A stretch of DNA of 64,000 nucleotides from Acinetobacter pseudolwoffii (GCF_002803605.1 NZ_PHRG01000001.1:694819-758818); one strand, 5' to 3'; positions 10,252 through 19,544 are shown, counted from the first letter of the stretch. Numbers and translations are program-made. The notes: generated from the letters alone by a model not told the origin.

Positions 10252-11517
10252 ATGCAAGAGTCTATTGAACAATATATGCAAACGGTAGGACAGCAGGCAC
10301 GCCAGGCTTCTCGCATTTTGGCTCGTGCGTCCACCCAAACCAAAAACAACGCACTATCGGCTATTTATACGGCTTTGGAAAATAGCCAGCCAGCTATTTT
10401 GGCTGCCAACCAGAAAGATATGACCAAAGCGCATAATAACAATCTGGACAGTGCCCTGCTTGATCGCTTAGAACTCAACCCCGCACGCTTTAAAGGTATG
10501 TTAGAAGGCCTGAAAGATGTGATTGGCCTGAAAGATCCGATTGGTGAAATTAGCGATATGGCTTATCGCCCATCTGGCATTCAACTGGGCAAGATGCGTG
10601 TACCTTTAGGTGTGGTCGGCATGATTTATGAATCACGTCCCAACGTGACCCTGGAAGCGGCTTCACTGGCGCTGAAATCAGGCAATGCGATTATTTTACG
10701 TGGCGGTTCAGAAGCACTGGAATCCAATCAGGCGATTGCCGCGGCAATTCAACATGCGCTGAAAATTTCCGGCCTGCCAGAATCAGCAGTACAAGTGATC
10801 AATACCGTTGATCGTGCTGCAGTCGGCCAGCTCATTACCATGACCGAATATGTCGATGTGATTGTGCCTCGTGGCGGCAAGAGCCTGATCGAGCGCATTA
10901 CTGAAGAAGCTCGTGTCCCGGTGATCAAACATTTGGATGGTAATTGCCATATCTATGTGGAAGCACAGGCGGATCTGTTAAAAGCCTTACCCATTGCTTT
11001 AAATGCTAAAACCCATCGTTATGGCGTGTGTAATGCCATGGAAACTTTGCTAGTCGATGAAAAAGTCGCTGAAGAGTTCTTGCCCCGCATCGCAGAACTT
11101 TATCAGGAGAAAAAAGTAGAGCTCCGTGGTTGCAAAGAAACCCAGCGTATTCTTGCTGATGCAGTGATTGCGGCCACTGAAGAAGACTGGTATACCGAAT
11201 ATCTGGGCCCAATTCTGGCCATCAAAGTGGTTTCTGGCATAGAAGAAGCGATTGAACATATTAATCAGTATGGCTCACATCATACCGATTCGATCATTAC
11301 TGAAAATTACAGTCTGGCACGCGAGTTTTTGGCCGGTGTCGATTCGAGTTCGGTGATGATCAATGCCTCGACCCGCTTTGCTGATGGTTTTGAATATGGC
11401 TTAGGCGCGGAAATCGGAATTTCAACCGATAAAATTCATGCCCGTGGTCCGGTTGGTCTTGAAGGCCTGACCTCACAAAAATGGATCGTATTTGGTGATG
11501 GTCAGATTCGCCAATAA
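10252..11517 (+). CDS. proA: Gamma-glutamyl phosphate reductase
   Basis: This enzyme reduces gamma-glutamyl phosphate to glutamate-5-semialdehyde with NADPH, the second step of proline synthesis. The ATG at 10252 gives 421 residues ([13 protein letters not shown]), near the E. coli length of 417; an ATG at 10186 gives 443 residues with an N-terminus lacking family resemblance. The aldehyde dehydrogenase-like fold shows [34 protein letters not shown] and the catalytic Cys in [13 protein letters not shown]. The C-terminus has the GPVGLEGLT motif of ProA. It is monocistronic; proB is not in the window. Confidence 0.95.
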   Translation: MQESIEQYMQTVGQQARQASRILARASTQTKNNALSAIYTALENSQPAILAANQKDMTKAHNNNLDSALLDRLELNPARFKGMLEGLKDVIGLKDPIGEISDMAYRPSGIQLGKMRVPLGVVGMIYESRPNVTLEAASLALKSGNAIILRGGSEALESNQAIAAAIQHALKISGLPESAVQVINTVDRAAVGQLITMTEYVDVIVPRGGKSLIERITEEARVPVIKHLDGNCHIYVEAQADLLKALPIALNAKTHRYGVCNAMETLLVDEKVAEEFLPRIAELYQEKKVELRGCKETQRILADAVIAATEEDWYTEYLGPILAIKVVSGIEEAIEHINQYGSHHTDSIITENYSLAREFLAGVDSSSVMINASTRFADGFEYGLGAEIGISTDKIHARGPVGLEGLTSQKWIVFGDGQIRQ

Positions 11518-11966
11518 CTATTTCAGATGATCACGTTAAAAATCAGCTTTGTTCGCAAGGCTGATTTTTTATGGATATAAAAATTAAAACCGAAATGGAT
11601 CAGAACCTTTGGGTCATTTTATTGATGAATCTCTGTATAGAATTGTATGTATAAGTCATATTTGCTGTTTTAGGCACTAAACTGAAAGCAATCTGTTCCA
11701 GTACGACATTGAAAATAGAATTTGGCAGCTTTATTGATTATATTTTCAGCATCATTTTATTTATAAATGAAAACTATGAACTGATAAATTTTAGTTATTA
11801 TTGTCAGCCTGGTCGATAATGCTTAAGTCTAATCTGCTAAAGTCTATCTAGGACAGAAAAAAAACAAATGTTAAAACATCAATATTGATTCAGCTTAGTG
11901 CCTTTTTGCTGATCACTGGATCAAGTCAATGGACGAGAATTTTAATTAAAAATCGGGTAATCAATC
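11518..11966. other. Intergenic region proA-ackA
   Basis: About 450 AT-rich bases. The proA terminator occupies 11538-11570. The rest must hold the ackA promoter and a long leader; I see no reading frame with a ribosome site and no strong hairpin beyond a short TGATC/GATCA palindrome near 11910. Confidence 0.4.
11538..11570 (+). terminator. Terminator of proA
   Basis: AAATCAGC pairs with GCTGATTT, with further pairing toward a TTCG loop, then a run of T. Confidence 0.8.
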
Positions 11967-13187
11967 GTGTCTAAATCAGTATTAGTTATTAATTGTGGCT
12001 CTTCTTCAATCAAGTTTGCATTACTTCTTGAGGAACAGAACTTCCGTATTCATGGTTTAGCTGAGAATTTAGGCACAGAGAATGCTCGTATCAAAGGCGT
12101 GACTGTCGGTAACGAACCGGTTGATATCCATATTCCTTTTGCCGACCATAAAAAAGCCCTTGAAGTTGGTTTGGAGCGTCTGGCTAACTATCGCCCAGAT
12201 GCGATTGGTCACCGTGTGGTACATGGTGGCAGCCTGACCAAAGCAGAATTGATCAATGATGAAATTATTGAAAAGATTCGTGAAGCAACGCCACTTGCGC
12301 CCTTACACAATCCGGCACATCTGATTGGCATTGAAGCCACCAAACGCTTGTTCCCAGACTTACCGCAAATAGCAGTATTTGATACCGCATTCCATCAAAG
12401 CATGCCAGCACATGCATATCGCTATGCCCTGCCAAAATTCTTATATACAGCCCATGGTGTGCGTCGTTATGGTTTCCACGGCACCAGCCATGCTTATGTT
12501 TCAGACCGTGGTTCTGAACTGGCAGGTAGCCTGAAACAAGGCGGCTGGTTAACAGCACATCTCGGTAATGGCAGCTCGACCTGTGCCGTGTGGAATGGGG
12601 AAAGTGTAGATACGTCAATGGGCTTAACCCCGCTTGAAGGTATTGTCATGGGCACCCGCAGTGGCGATGTCGACCCAAGCCTGCACAGCTTCCTGGCAAA
12701 GAACCTGGGTTGGGATATCTATAAAATTGACAAGATGCTGAATAGCCAGAGCGGTCTGTTGGGTCTGTCTGATTTGTCGAATGACATGCGTACCCTGATT
12801 GAAGCATCGGAACAAGGCAATGAAGATGCTGCATTAGCGATTGAAGTATTCTGCTACCGTCTAGCCAAATCTCTGGCAGCACTGAGCTGTGGTCTGCCAC
12901 GTATTGATGGCTTGTTCTTCACTGGCGGTATTGGCGAAAATTCTGCCTATATCCGTGAAAAAACCATGACTTATCTGCCCCACTTCGGCTTCAACCTGGA
13001 TAAAAGTGCCAATAATGACCTGAAACGTGGCACTGAAGGCCGTATCGATTCAGGTACAGGTCCACAAATCTGGGTAGTGCCAACAGACGAAGAAGGTCGT
13101 ATCGCTCAAGAAGTACATAGCGTTGTAGAACTTGAAGTGGAGCAAAAAAACGCAAAAAAGTCTGAAGCTGAGGTAGCGCTTGCATAA
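11967..13187 (+). CDS. ackA: Acetate kinase
   Basis: This enzyme interconverts acetate plus ATP and acetyl phosphate. With Pta next door it forms the acetate overflow and assimilation pathway. The start is GTG at 11967 ([17 protein letters not shown]), the conserved N-terminus. The ASKHA-fold motifs are present: [33 protein letters not shown] and TGGIGENS. At 406 residues it is slightly longer than the roughly 400-residue norm because of a charged tail ending EAEVALA. pta starts 54 bp downstream, so the two are probably one operon. Confidence 0.96.
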   Translation: MSKSVLVINCGSSSIKFALLLEEQNFRIHGLAENLGTENARIKGVTVGNEPVDIHIPFADHKKALEVGLERLANYRPDAIGHRVVHGGSLTKAELINDEIIEKIREATPLAPLHNPAHLIGIEATKRLFPDLPQIAVFDTAFHQSMPAHAYRYALPKFLYTAHGVRRYGFHGTSHAYVSDRGSELAGSLKQGGWLTAHLGNGSSTCAVWNGESVDTSMGLTPLEGIVMGTRSGDVDPSLHSFLAKNLGWDIYKIDKMLNSQSGLLGLSDLSNDMRTLIEASEQGNEDAALAIEVFCYRLAKSLAALSCGLPRIDGLFFTGGIGENSAYIREKTMTYLPHFGFNLDKSANNDLKRGTEGRIDSGTGPQIWVVPTDEEGRIAQEVHSVVELEVEQKNAKKSEAEVALA

Positions 13188-13241
13188 GCAAGCAGGGCCA
13201 CTTTTTAACTGATTTTTATTATTGTGTGACTGACGTAACTT

Positions 13242-15380
13242 ATGAAAACGATTCTATTGGTTCCCACTGGGGAAGGCGTAGGCTTAACTTCTGCATGTTT
13301 AGGCCTGATTTATGCACTGGAATGCCAAGGGGTTAAAGCTGGCTTTCTCAAACCTTTTGCTCAGGAATTGAATGAAGTCGAAGACCGTACTACGGCTTTG
13401 TATCGTCATATTTCTCAAAGTGAAACTGTTGAACCCATCCGTTATAGCAAAGTCTTGCAGCAGATTAATCTGGGTGAACAGGATGAACTGCTGGAAGAAG
13501 CGGTACGTCTGCATCGTCAAATTGCCAGACAGCATGACCTGATTATTGTCGAAGGTCTATTGCCAAATGCTCAGGACAGTTTTGCCGATGATCTGAATGC
13601 CTCGCTGGCGCAGGCTTTGGATGCCAAAGTGATTGTGGTCAGCAATGCCAATATCCAGCAGCCAGGTCAGACTGCCGATAAAGTTGAAAACCAGATTCGC
13701 AACTTTGGTGGCGCCAGTTCAACCCGCCTGTCTGGCATCCTGTTGATGCGAACCAAAGGTCTGCCTGAAGAATCTGCACAGATTCCTGTAACGCTTGATC
13801 CGGATTTACGTCTTGCAGAAGAAACCACACAATTTATTCGTGCCATCCAGCAAACCCATCCACATATTGGTTCAGAAAAGTTACCTGTAATTGGACTGGT
13901 GCCTTTCAGTAAAACTTTAAGTGTGCCGCGTATATCTGATCTGGCGGCACATATTCAGGCCTACTGGATTAATGAAGGCGAAGCGAAACAGCGCCGTGTC
14001 CAGCACAGCAGCCTGATTTCGGCCAATATTGAACATGAATTGCATAAATTTGTAGCGGGTGAATTGATCATCAGTGCATCTGACCGGATTGATGTGTTAT
14101 TGGCCAGCAGTCTGGCCAGCAGCAATGGTATTCCTTTGGCTGGCTTGGTGCTAACTGAACATCATCAACCAAATGATCACGTACTGGAATTTTGCCAGAC
14201 CGCCATCAAACAAGGTTTACCAATTTTACATACACCGCTTAGTACCTTTGAAACCGCACAAAAACTGGTAAATCTCAGCAATGAAATTCCAGTAGATGAT
14301 ACGGAACGTGCAGATCAGGTCACGCGTTTTGTTTCGAGTCACATCAATCCGGAATGGCTCGGTCAGATGTTGAATGGTTCTTATAAGCCACGTCTCTCGC
14401 CTTCAGCCTTCCGGCATGAACTGGTACAAAAATCGATTGCGGCGAAAAAACGTATTGTATTACCTGAAGGTGATGAACCACGTACGATACAAGCTGCAGC
14501 AATCTGTCAGTCGCGTGGCATTGCACAATGTATTTTATTGGCCAATCCCGAATCTGTTTTAGAAGTGGCAAAAGCTCGTGGTATCGAATTGCCTGAAGAT
14601 CTGGAAATTCTGGATCCGGATCTGATTCGTGACAACTATATCGACAAGATGGTCGAGCTACGTAAAGGCAAACTCAACGAACTGCAAGCGCGTGAACAGT
14701 TGCAAGACACTGTGGTGCTCGGCACCATGATGCTGGCGCTGGATCAGGTTGATGGTCTGGTCTCTGGCGCGGTACATACCACGGCCAATACCGTACGTCC
14801 TGCCTTTCAGCTGATCAAGACTGCACCGGATTATTCATTGGTTTCTTCTGTGTTCTTTATGCTGCTGCCAGATGAAGTCTATGTTTATGGCGACTGTGCG
14901 ATTAATCCTGATCCAGATGCAGAGCAGCTGGCCGAGATTGCGATTCAATCGGCAGATTCTGCCAAAGCCTTTGGCATTGACCCGCGGATTGCCATGATTT
15001 CTTACTCTACCGGAACTTCAGGTATGGGTGCCGATGTCGAGAAAGTGGCTGAAGCAACACGAATTGCCAAAGAACGTCGTCCTGACCTGCTAATTGATGG
15101 GCCATTACAATATGATGCTGCCTCGGTTGAAAGTGTTGGCCGTCAAAAAGCACCAGATTCACAAGTGGCCGGACGTGCCAATGTCTTTATTTTCCCGGAT
15201 TTAAATACGGGTAATACGACTTATAAAGCTGTGCAACGTGCTGCCAATGTAGTCAGTGTTGGGCCAATGCTGCAAGGCTTGAACAAACCGGTGAATGACC
15301 TGTCTCGTGGTGCTTTGGTCGATGATATTGTATTTACCATCGCCTTAACCGCGATTCAGGCAGAACAGCAGGCTCAATAA
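13242..15380 (+). CDS. pta: Phosphate acetyltransferase, long form
   Basis: This enzyme interconverts acetyl-CoA plus phosphate and acetyl phosphate plus CoA. The 712 residues match the long enterobacterial type. The N-terminal BioD-like P-loop domain opens with LLVPTGEGVGLTS, a DRTGG-type middle domain follows to about residue 370, and the catalytic PTA domain runs from about residue 385 (RIVLPEGDEPRT) to the end. SYSTGTSGMGADV and FPDLNTGNTTYK are signature stretches of the catalytic domain. It is the second gene of the ackA-pta pair and ends at a hairpin terminator. Confidence 0.96.
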   Translation: MKTILLVPTGEGVGLTSACLGLIYALECQGVKAGFLKPFAQELNEVEDRTTALYRHISQSETVEPIRYSKVLQQINLGEQDELLEEAVRLHRQIARQHDLIIVEGLLPNAQDSFADDLNASLAQALDAKVIVVSNANIQQPGQTADKVENQIRNFGGASSTRLSGILLMRTKGLPEESAQIPVTLDPDLRLAEETTQFIRAIQQTHPHIGSEKLPVIGLVPFSKTLSVPRISDLAAHIQAYWINEGEAKQRRVQHSSLISANIEHELHKFVAGELIISASDRIDVLLASSLASSNGIPLAGLVLTEHHQPNDHVLEFCQTAIKQGLPILHTPLSTFETAQKLVNLSNEIPVDDTERADQVTRFVSSHINPEWLGQMLNGSYKPRLSPSAFRHELVQKSIAAKKRIVLPEGDEPRTIQAAAICQSRGIAQCILLANPESVLEVAKARGIELPEDLEILDPDLIRDNYIDKMVELRKGKLNELQAREQLQDTVVLGTMMLALDQVDGLVSGAVHTTANTVRPAFQLIKTAPDYSLVSSVFFMLLPDEVYVYGDCAINPDPDAEQLAEIAIQSADSAKAFGIDPRIAMISYSTGTSGMGADVEKVAEATRIAKERRPDLLIDGPLQYDAASVESVGRQKAPDSQVAGRANVFIFPDLNTGNTTYKAVQRAANVVSVGPMLQGLNKPVNDLSRGALVDDIVFTIALTAIQAEQQAQ

Positions 15381-15398
15381 ATTTAATAGCTCCGCACT

Positions 15399-15435
15399 CA
15401 CCACCCTCTCGCAAGATGGGGTGGTTTTTTTAATC
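15399..15435 (+). terminator. Terminator of ackA-pta
   Basis: ACCACCC and GGGTGGT arms followed by T7, 18 bp after the pta stop. Confidence 0.85.
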
Positions 15436-15511
15436 ATTTTTGTTCTAAAGTCGGACATTCTATAATCTGTCGATTACGTTTCTAAAAATAAAAAATGCTC
15501 TCAAAGAGCAT

Positions 15512-16059
15512 CAAATCAGCACTGATCTTAAATGGAATCGCATCTACTTACACTTACTGAAAGTTGAAAATCTGCTCACATTTTTAGCGCTCACGCAAAT
15601 CGATGAAATGCGTTATATGACCGGCTTGAAATGGCATTTTACACTTGAAGATATGCAGGCACATATTCAGCGCTGTTTGGCTGATCCAACCCGTTATGAC
15701 TTTACAATTTGTTTAAACCATCCTGATGAAATGATCGGTAAACTTTGAATTCTAGAAATCAATCTTGTGCTCAACATGCTGAATTTTGTATTGCAATCTC
15801 AACAATCACTTGGACAGCTCAAGGCTATGGCAGTGAAGCGCTCAAGTTGGTCAAAGAGTTTTTCTTTAAGCCATTACAACTCAAAAGTTTAGGCTTGATA
15901 GTCTTTGGACATAATTTAGGTGGAAGTCGTGCCTAGGAAAAATATGGTTTTCAAACGCTAAAAATCATACAAAATGGTTTTGAATATGAAGGGAAATTTT
16001 CAGATAAAATCATTATACAGGCTCAAAATCCATTTCTGGCAGAATGCAAAACCAAATAA
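15512..16059 (+). pseudogene. Decayed GNAT-family N-acetyltransferase
   Basis: Remnants in two frames join into one GNAT-like protein. The first frame reads KVENLLTFLALTQIDEMRY and on to MIGKL before a TGA near 15747. The second, from about 15745, reads QHAEFCIAIS, WTAQGYGSEALKLVKEFFF (the acetyl-CoA binding motif AQGYGSEA) and VFGHNLGGSRA, hits a TAG at about 15935, and then resumes in frame with EKYGF and FEYEGKFS to TAA at 16057-16059. No usable start codon is seen at the N-terminus. At least one frameshift, one nonsense codon and a lost start make it non-functional. The boundaries, especially the 5' one, are approximate. Confidence 0.8.
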
Positions 16060-16082
16060 AAAAGAATCAACTACGCATAATA

Positions 16083-16110
16083 AATGCCAGTCTTTCGAAC
16101 TGGCATTTTC
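16083..16110. terminator. Hairpin after the acetyltransferase remnant
   Basis: AATGCCAGT pairs perfectly with ACTGGCATT around a 7-base loop, followed by T4. It is the surviving terminator of the decayed gene. Confidence 0.65.
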
Positions 16111-16188
16111 AACGATTACTAATAAAGTCTGTGACATAAAAAATTAAGCTGAGACAGCCCTGCTTTTCAGTCCACTGACTTTAATTTT

Positions 16189-16428
16189 TTATAAGGTGGT
16201 CCACTCTTTACGCACATCTTCTGCTGTTTTATTGAGCACCACGCTATCGTCTTTGATTTCGCTTACCCAACTCAAGGGAATCAGATGATGCTCATTATTT
16301 TCATCATCACTTCTTGTTAATTTAATTGAATCCTGACCTTCTAAATGGTCTACCTTCCCGACTTGAGTACCACATGAAGCAATGACTGAAGCATGTTCTT
16401 TAATATCACTTGCATTAAAATTGTTCAT
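16189..16428 (-). CDS. DUF2171 domain protein
   Basis: A 79-residue protein starting at ATG 16428. The pattern IKEHASVIASCGTQVGKVDH, then KLTRSDDE, HHLIPLSWV and a final RKEWTTL is that of DUF2171 proteins. These are small, cytoplasmic, PRC-barrel-like and often expressed under stress; no biochemical function is established. It has no operon partner: the acetyltransferase remnant lies downstream on the opposite strand and the microprotein gene lies 270 bp upstream. Confidence 0.8.
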   Translation of the reverse strand: MNNFNASDIKEHASVIASCGTQVGKVDHLEGQDSIKLTRSDDENNEHHLIPLSWVSEIKDDSVVLNKTAEDVRKEWTTL

Positions 16429-16611
16429 TCTACTTGCCTGTTTCTAGAAGTTGAGAGAAACAGTCTAAGCAATAAAAAATGCCACATGTGTAAGGGTTTT
16501 CAGGCTTTGAGTTTTTCTGGGTTAAAAATGTAAATGGTCAACATGGCTTGAGTAAGCTATAGGAGAGATGCTTTTTAAATTTGAGTTTTCAAATATTTTT
16601 ATAACTGGATT

Positions 16612-16657
16612 TGAAGATTTGAAGATGTGAAGATGTGAAGATGTGAAGATGTGAAGA
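16612..16657. repeat. Short tandem repeat, 8-bp unit
   Basis: TGAAGATG occurs four times exactly in a row (16620-16651), flanked by the imperfect units TGAAGATT and TGAAGAAA. It is non-coding and lies downstream of the microprotein gene. Such arrays change length by replication slippage. Confidence 0.85.
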
Positions 16658-16680
16658 AAGGTTAATTTTTTATGTCTTAA

Positions 16681-16716
16681 AATAAAAAAGAAGATAAAGC
16701 TTAGGCTTGATCTTCT
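16681..16716 (-). terminator. Terminator overlapping the 3' end of the microprotein gene
   Basis: On the minus strand AGAAGAT/ATCTTCT and AAGC/GCTT arms (one mismatch between them) close a 4-base loop and are followed by TTTTTATT. The hairpin includes the last codons and the stop of the 28-residue gene, a compact arrangement. Confidence 0.8.
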
Positions 16717-16787
16717 TTCTGACCGTACATCCAAGTTGCAGCGATATATACACAAAAACCACTTGCCATTAAAATACCTGTAACCAT
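16701..16787 (-). CDS. 28-residue putative membrane microprotein, Pho-regulated
   Basis: A short reading frame starts at ATG 16787 and ends with TAA at 16701-16703. It begins MVTGILMASG, continues with an uncharged stretch including FCVYIAATW, and ends with the polar tail GQKEDQA. One transmembrane helix is therefore likely. I do not recognise the family; CydX-like or KdpF-like subunits were considered but the residues do not match what I know of them. The case that it is a real gene rests on its signals. A GGGAG Shine-Dalgarno lies 9 bp before the ATG. A CATAAT -10 element (16816-16821) sits exactly 10 bp after a near-consensus Pho box (16831-16849). An intrinsic terminator overlaps the stop. 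It is probably induced by phosphate starvation; the function is unknown. Confidence 0.75.
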   Translation of the reverse strand: MVTGILMASGFCVYIAATWMYGQKEDQA

Positions 16788-16830
16788 TGTTAAGATCTCC
16801 CGTTTCAATAGCTGCATTATGTAAAAGTTT

Positions 16831-16849
16831 TATGACAGTTATATGACAA
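16831..16849 (-). promoter_or_regulatory. Pho box of the microprotein gene
   Basis: The minus strand reads TTGTCATATAACTGTCATA: half-sites TTGTCAT and CTGTCAT separated by ATAA, an 11-bp period. One base differs from the E. coli first half-site CTGTCAT. A CATAAT -10 hexamer begins 10 bp further on, the normal PhoB-activated geometry. Confidence 0.8.
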
Positions 16850-16934
16850 TCTGGTTTTTTATTAAATTTAAAATAATTAATAAAATTCAATCGCTTAATA
16901 CGGAATAAGCAAAATTATGCGTATTTTTTATCTG

Positions 16935-16972
16935 AAATATGACACTAAATATGACCGATTACTGTCATATTT
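16935..16972. promoter_or_regulatory. Three copies of AAATATGAC (two direct, one inverted)
   Basis: AAATATGAC occurs at 16935-16943 and 16947-16955, and its exact reverse complement at 16964-16972. The last two form a 9-bp perfect inverted repeat around an 8-base spacer. This is a probable regulator-binding array between fumarase and the divergent microprotein gene. The core GTCATA resembles half of a Pho box, but the 12-bp spacing is not standard. Confidence 0.6.
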
Positions 16973-17069
16973 GACCCGCTGAGCTGCTCAAGTCGTCCTT
17001 CAGATTGCTTAAACTATAAACTTTCGGCCAATGCTCGCCCAAAATGCCCACAACCCGATTCTTTTGTCT

Positions 17070-17075
17070 TATAAT
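17070..17075 (+). promoter_or_regulatory. Probable -10 element of the fumarase promoter
   Basis: A perfect TATAAT lies 40 bp upstream of the fumarase ATG. No good -35 hexamer is visible at normal spacing, so activation by a regulator is possible. Confidence 0.5.
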
Positions 17076-17114
17076 TTAGCCCGCTAGCTATCAGCCCGCT
17101 CAAGAGATATTTGT

Positions 17115-18641
17115 ATGACAACTATTATCAAGCAAGATGACTTGATCACATCGGTTAAAGATGCGCTTCAGTTCATTTCTTACTATCACCCACAAGACTT
17201 TATCCAAGCGATGAGCCGTGCGTATGATCGTGAAGAGAACAAAGCTGCTAAAGATGCGATCGCGCAAATCTTAATTAACTCACGCATGTGTGCAGAAGGC
17301 CACCGCCCAATCTGTCAAGATACCGGTATCGTCAACGTATTTGTTGAAGTGGGCATGGATGTTAAATTCGATTTAACCATGGGCCTGGATGATGCAATCA
17401 ATGAAGGCGTACGTCAGGGTTATTTAGAAAACTCCAACGTGCTTCGTGCATCAGTTCTGGCCGATCCTGCTTTTGGTCGTAAGAATACCAAAGACAACAC
17501 TCCTGCCGTGATTTACCACAAGCTTGTGCCTGGTAATAAAGTAGATATCACTGTAGCAGCCAAAGGTGGCGGTTCAGAAAATAAATCTAAACTCGCAATG
17601 TTGAACCCATCTGATTCAATCGTAGATTGGGTACTGAAAACTGTTCCAACGATGGGTGCAGGCTGGTGTCCACCAGGTATGCTAGGGATTGGGATCGGTG
17701 GTACTGCTGAAAAAGCCATGATGCTTGCCAAAGAAACATTGATGGAAGAGATCAACATGGACGAATTACTTCGTCGTGGTCCACAATCTAAACTTGAAGA
17801 ACTTCGTATCGAAATCTTCGAAAAAGTGAATGCTTTGGGTATTGGCGCACAAGGTCTTGGCGGTTTAACCACTGTTCTTGATATTAAAATCAAAGATTAT
17901 CCATGTCATGCTGCGGGTAAGCCAGTCGGTATGATCCCGAACTGTGCTGCGACTCGTCATGCACACTTCACACTTGATGGTACGGGTGTTGCCAACATCA
18001 TCGCACCAAAACTTGAAGACTATCCTGAAGTAACCTGGGATTCTTCAACATCTAAGCGTGTTGACCTAGACAACATCACACAAGAAGAAATGAATGCCTG
18101 GAAACCAGGTGATACATTGCTTCTGAACGGTACTATCTATACAGGTCGTGACGCTGCGCACAAACGTATGGTAGATATGCTGAATAACGGTGAAGAACTG
18201 CCTGTTGATCTGAAAGGCAAATTCATCTACTACGTTGGTCCGGTCGATCCAGTCGGTGATGAAGTTGTAGGCCCTGCTGGTCCAACAACGGCTACGCGTA
18301 TGGATAAATTCACACGTCAAGTCCTTGAAGCAACTGGCATGTTCGGCATGATCGGTAAAGCAGACCGTGGTCCTGCTGCCGTTGAAGCCATTAAAGACAA
18401 CCAGGCAACTTACCTGATGGCTGTCGGTGGTGCTGCTTACTTGGTATCGAAAGCGATCCGTGAAGCTGAAGTGGTGGCGTTTGCTGACTTGGGTATGGAA
18501 GCAATTTACAAGTTTGTCGTGAAAGATATGCCGGTTTCTGTCGCGGTTGATGTGAATGGTACTTCTATTCACGCGACTGCACCGAAAATCTGGCAAGCTA
18601 AAATTGGCAAGATTCCAGTCGTGGACGCTGCTGCAGGCTAA
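17115..18641 (+). CDS. fumA: Class I (iron-sulfur) fumarate hydratase
   Basis: This TCA-cycle enzyme hydrates fumarate to malate using an oxygen-sensitive 4Fe-4S cluster. The single chain of 508 residues contains both the alpha-type half (N-terminal) and the beta-type half (C-terminal). Cluster cysteines are expected in ICQDTG (near 67), GAGWCPPGM and IPNCAATRH. The C-terminal half shows YYVGPVDPVGDEVVGPAGPT and TGMFGMIGKADRG. The start is ATG 17115 with AAGAG upstream. It is monocistronic and closed by a strong terminator. The gene letter is uncertain (FumA/FumB type). Confidence 0.94.
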   Translation: MTTIIKQDDLITSVKDALQFISYYHPQDFIQAMSRAYDREENKAAKDAIAQILINSRMCAEGHRPICQDTGIVNVFVEVGMDVKFDLTMGLDDAINEGVRQGYLENSNVLRASVLADPAFGRKNTKDNTPAVIYHKLVPGNKVDITVAAKGGGSENKSKLAMLNPSDSIVDWVLKTVPTMGAGWCPPGMLGIGIGGTAEKAMMLAKETLMEEINMDELLRRGPQSKLEELRIEIFEKVNALGIGAQGLGGLTTVLDIKIKDYPCHAAGKPVGMIPNCAATRHAHFTLDGTGVANIIAPKLEDYPEVTWDSSTSKRVDLDNITQEEMNAWKPGDTLLLNGTIYTGRDAAHKRMVDMLNNGEELPVDLKGKFIYYVGPVDPVGDEVVGPAGPTTATRMDKFTRQVLEATGMFGMIGKADRGPAAVEAIKDNQATYLMAVGGAAYLVSKAIREAEVVAFADLGMEAIYKFVVKDMPVSVAVDVNGTSIHATAPKIWQAKIGKIPVVDAAAG

Positions 18642-18654
18642 TTTTGGACTGCAA

Positions 18655-18686
18655 TAAAAAAGCACCCTCTATGGGTGCTTTTTTAT
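18655..18686. terminator. Terminator of fumarase
   Basis: AAAAAAGCACCC pairs with GGGTGCTTTTTT around a 5-base loop. It is symmetrical and also serves the convergent lipoprotein gene. Confidence 0.9.
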
Positions 18687-18711
18687 TATATTTATTCTGG
18701 GAAATGTTCCA

Positions 18712-19428
18712 TTACCAAGTACGCGGATCCCAAAGTTTAAAAGGTGCCTTCAACTGTACATCTAATGATGGATCATAAACAGTTGGTTCAATTTTCTGGG
18801 CTTTTTTGCGAATCTGGCCAGTTTCCTGATCTTGCGCTACAAAATTAAAACTGTGAGATTTAAGCTGAGTAAAAGCAATTTCACTCAGACCGACCTTTTC
18901 CGGCATGAGCATGAAGGGCCCCGAGACACTACGCCGCGTGCTGATATTTTCTTCATCATATTTAATAAAATAGGATTGTCCTGCTTCCACACTAAAATCC
19001 AGATATTTAGGCTTCTGAAAATGCAAAGCACCCAACGGTCGACTGGTACTTAAACGATATGTTCCTGTAGGAACTTCAATCCAGTAATAATGATTATGCA
19101 AAAGACTTGGAATATGTTCTTGATTGATAAACAGGCTGGCAGCGACAATTTCCTGACGGTTCCATCTGGAATCAGGACGGTATAAATACACGATGGCGGC
19201 TTGATCATGTTGTGGTTTCACCGTTTGAAACTGATTGCCCTGCTTTTGATTGACCCAGCCACCAATAGTAAACATACCAATACGATGCTGTTCAACAAAG
19301 CCCGGTTTTTTTTCAAGATCAATATTTTTTAGAGTGCTGAGTGACTGTGTAGGCTCAACTACGGCTTTCTTACCATGACACCCCAGCAATGCCAAACTGC
19401 TGATGAGTACAATTGCGACTCCACGCAT
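18712..19428 (-). CDS. DUF2846-like lipoprotein
   Basis: A 238-residue protein with a lipoprotein signal: MRGVAIVLISSLALLGC, acylated Cys at 17. The following residues are HGKK, so no Asp sits at +2 and outer-membrane sorting by Lol is expected. The central part, AIVYLYRPDSRWNRQ, then ASLFINQEHIPSLLHNHYYW and VPTGTYRLS, resembles DUF2846, a small beta-rich domain of unknown function common in surface lipoproteins. The ATG at 19428 has GAGGGA upstream. It is followed by the fumarase terminator. No partner gene is evident and the function is unknown. Confidence 0.75.
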   Translation of the reverse strand: MRGVAIVLISSLALLGCHGKKAVVEPTQSLSTLKNIDLEKKPGFVEQHRIGMFTIGGWVNQKQGNQFQTVKPQHDQAAIVYLYRPDSRWNRQEIVAASLFINQEHIPSLLHNHYYWIEVPTGTYRLSTSRPLGALHFQKPKYLDFSVEAGQSYFIKYDEENISTRRSVSGPFMLMPEKVGLSEIAFTQLKSHSFNFVAQDQETGQIRKKAQKIEPTVYDPSLDVQLKAPFKLWDPRTW

Positions 19429-19544
19429 GCTTATCCCTCACTGCGTCTTTATTCTTTTATATGCAAGTGCTTTGCGATTTATTTTTTATAAGTTTTAGGC
19501 ATCCACACCTAGTCAATCAGATTAACACCCAGCTTTATTTTTGG

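Noticed and set aside
11518-11966. Search for a riboswitch or small RNA upstream of ackA
   Set aside because: Only a weak 5-bp palindrome is visible; no recognisable RNA family signature.
16612-16657. Tandem repeats considered as a CRISPR-like array
   Set aside because: The units are 8 bp and contiguous without spacers, and no cas genes are present.
16522-16890. 122-codon minus-strand frame covering the microprotein locus
   Set aside because: It is low-complexity, runs through the tandem repeat, and overlaps the better-supported 28-codon gene in another frame.
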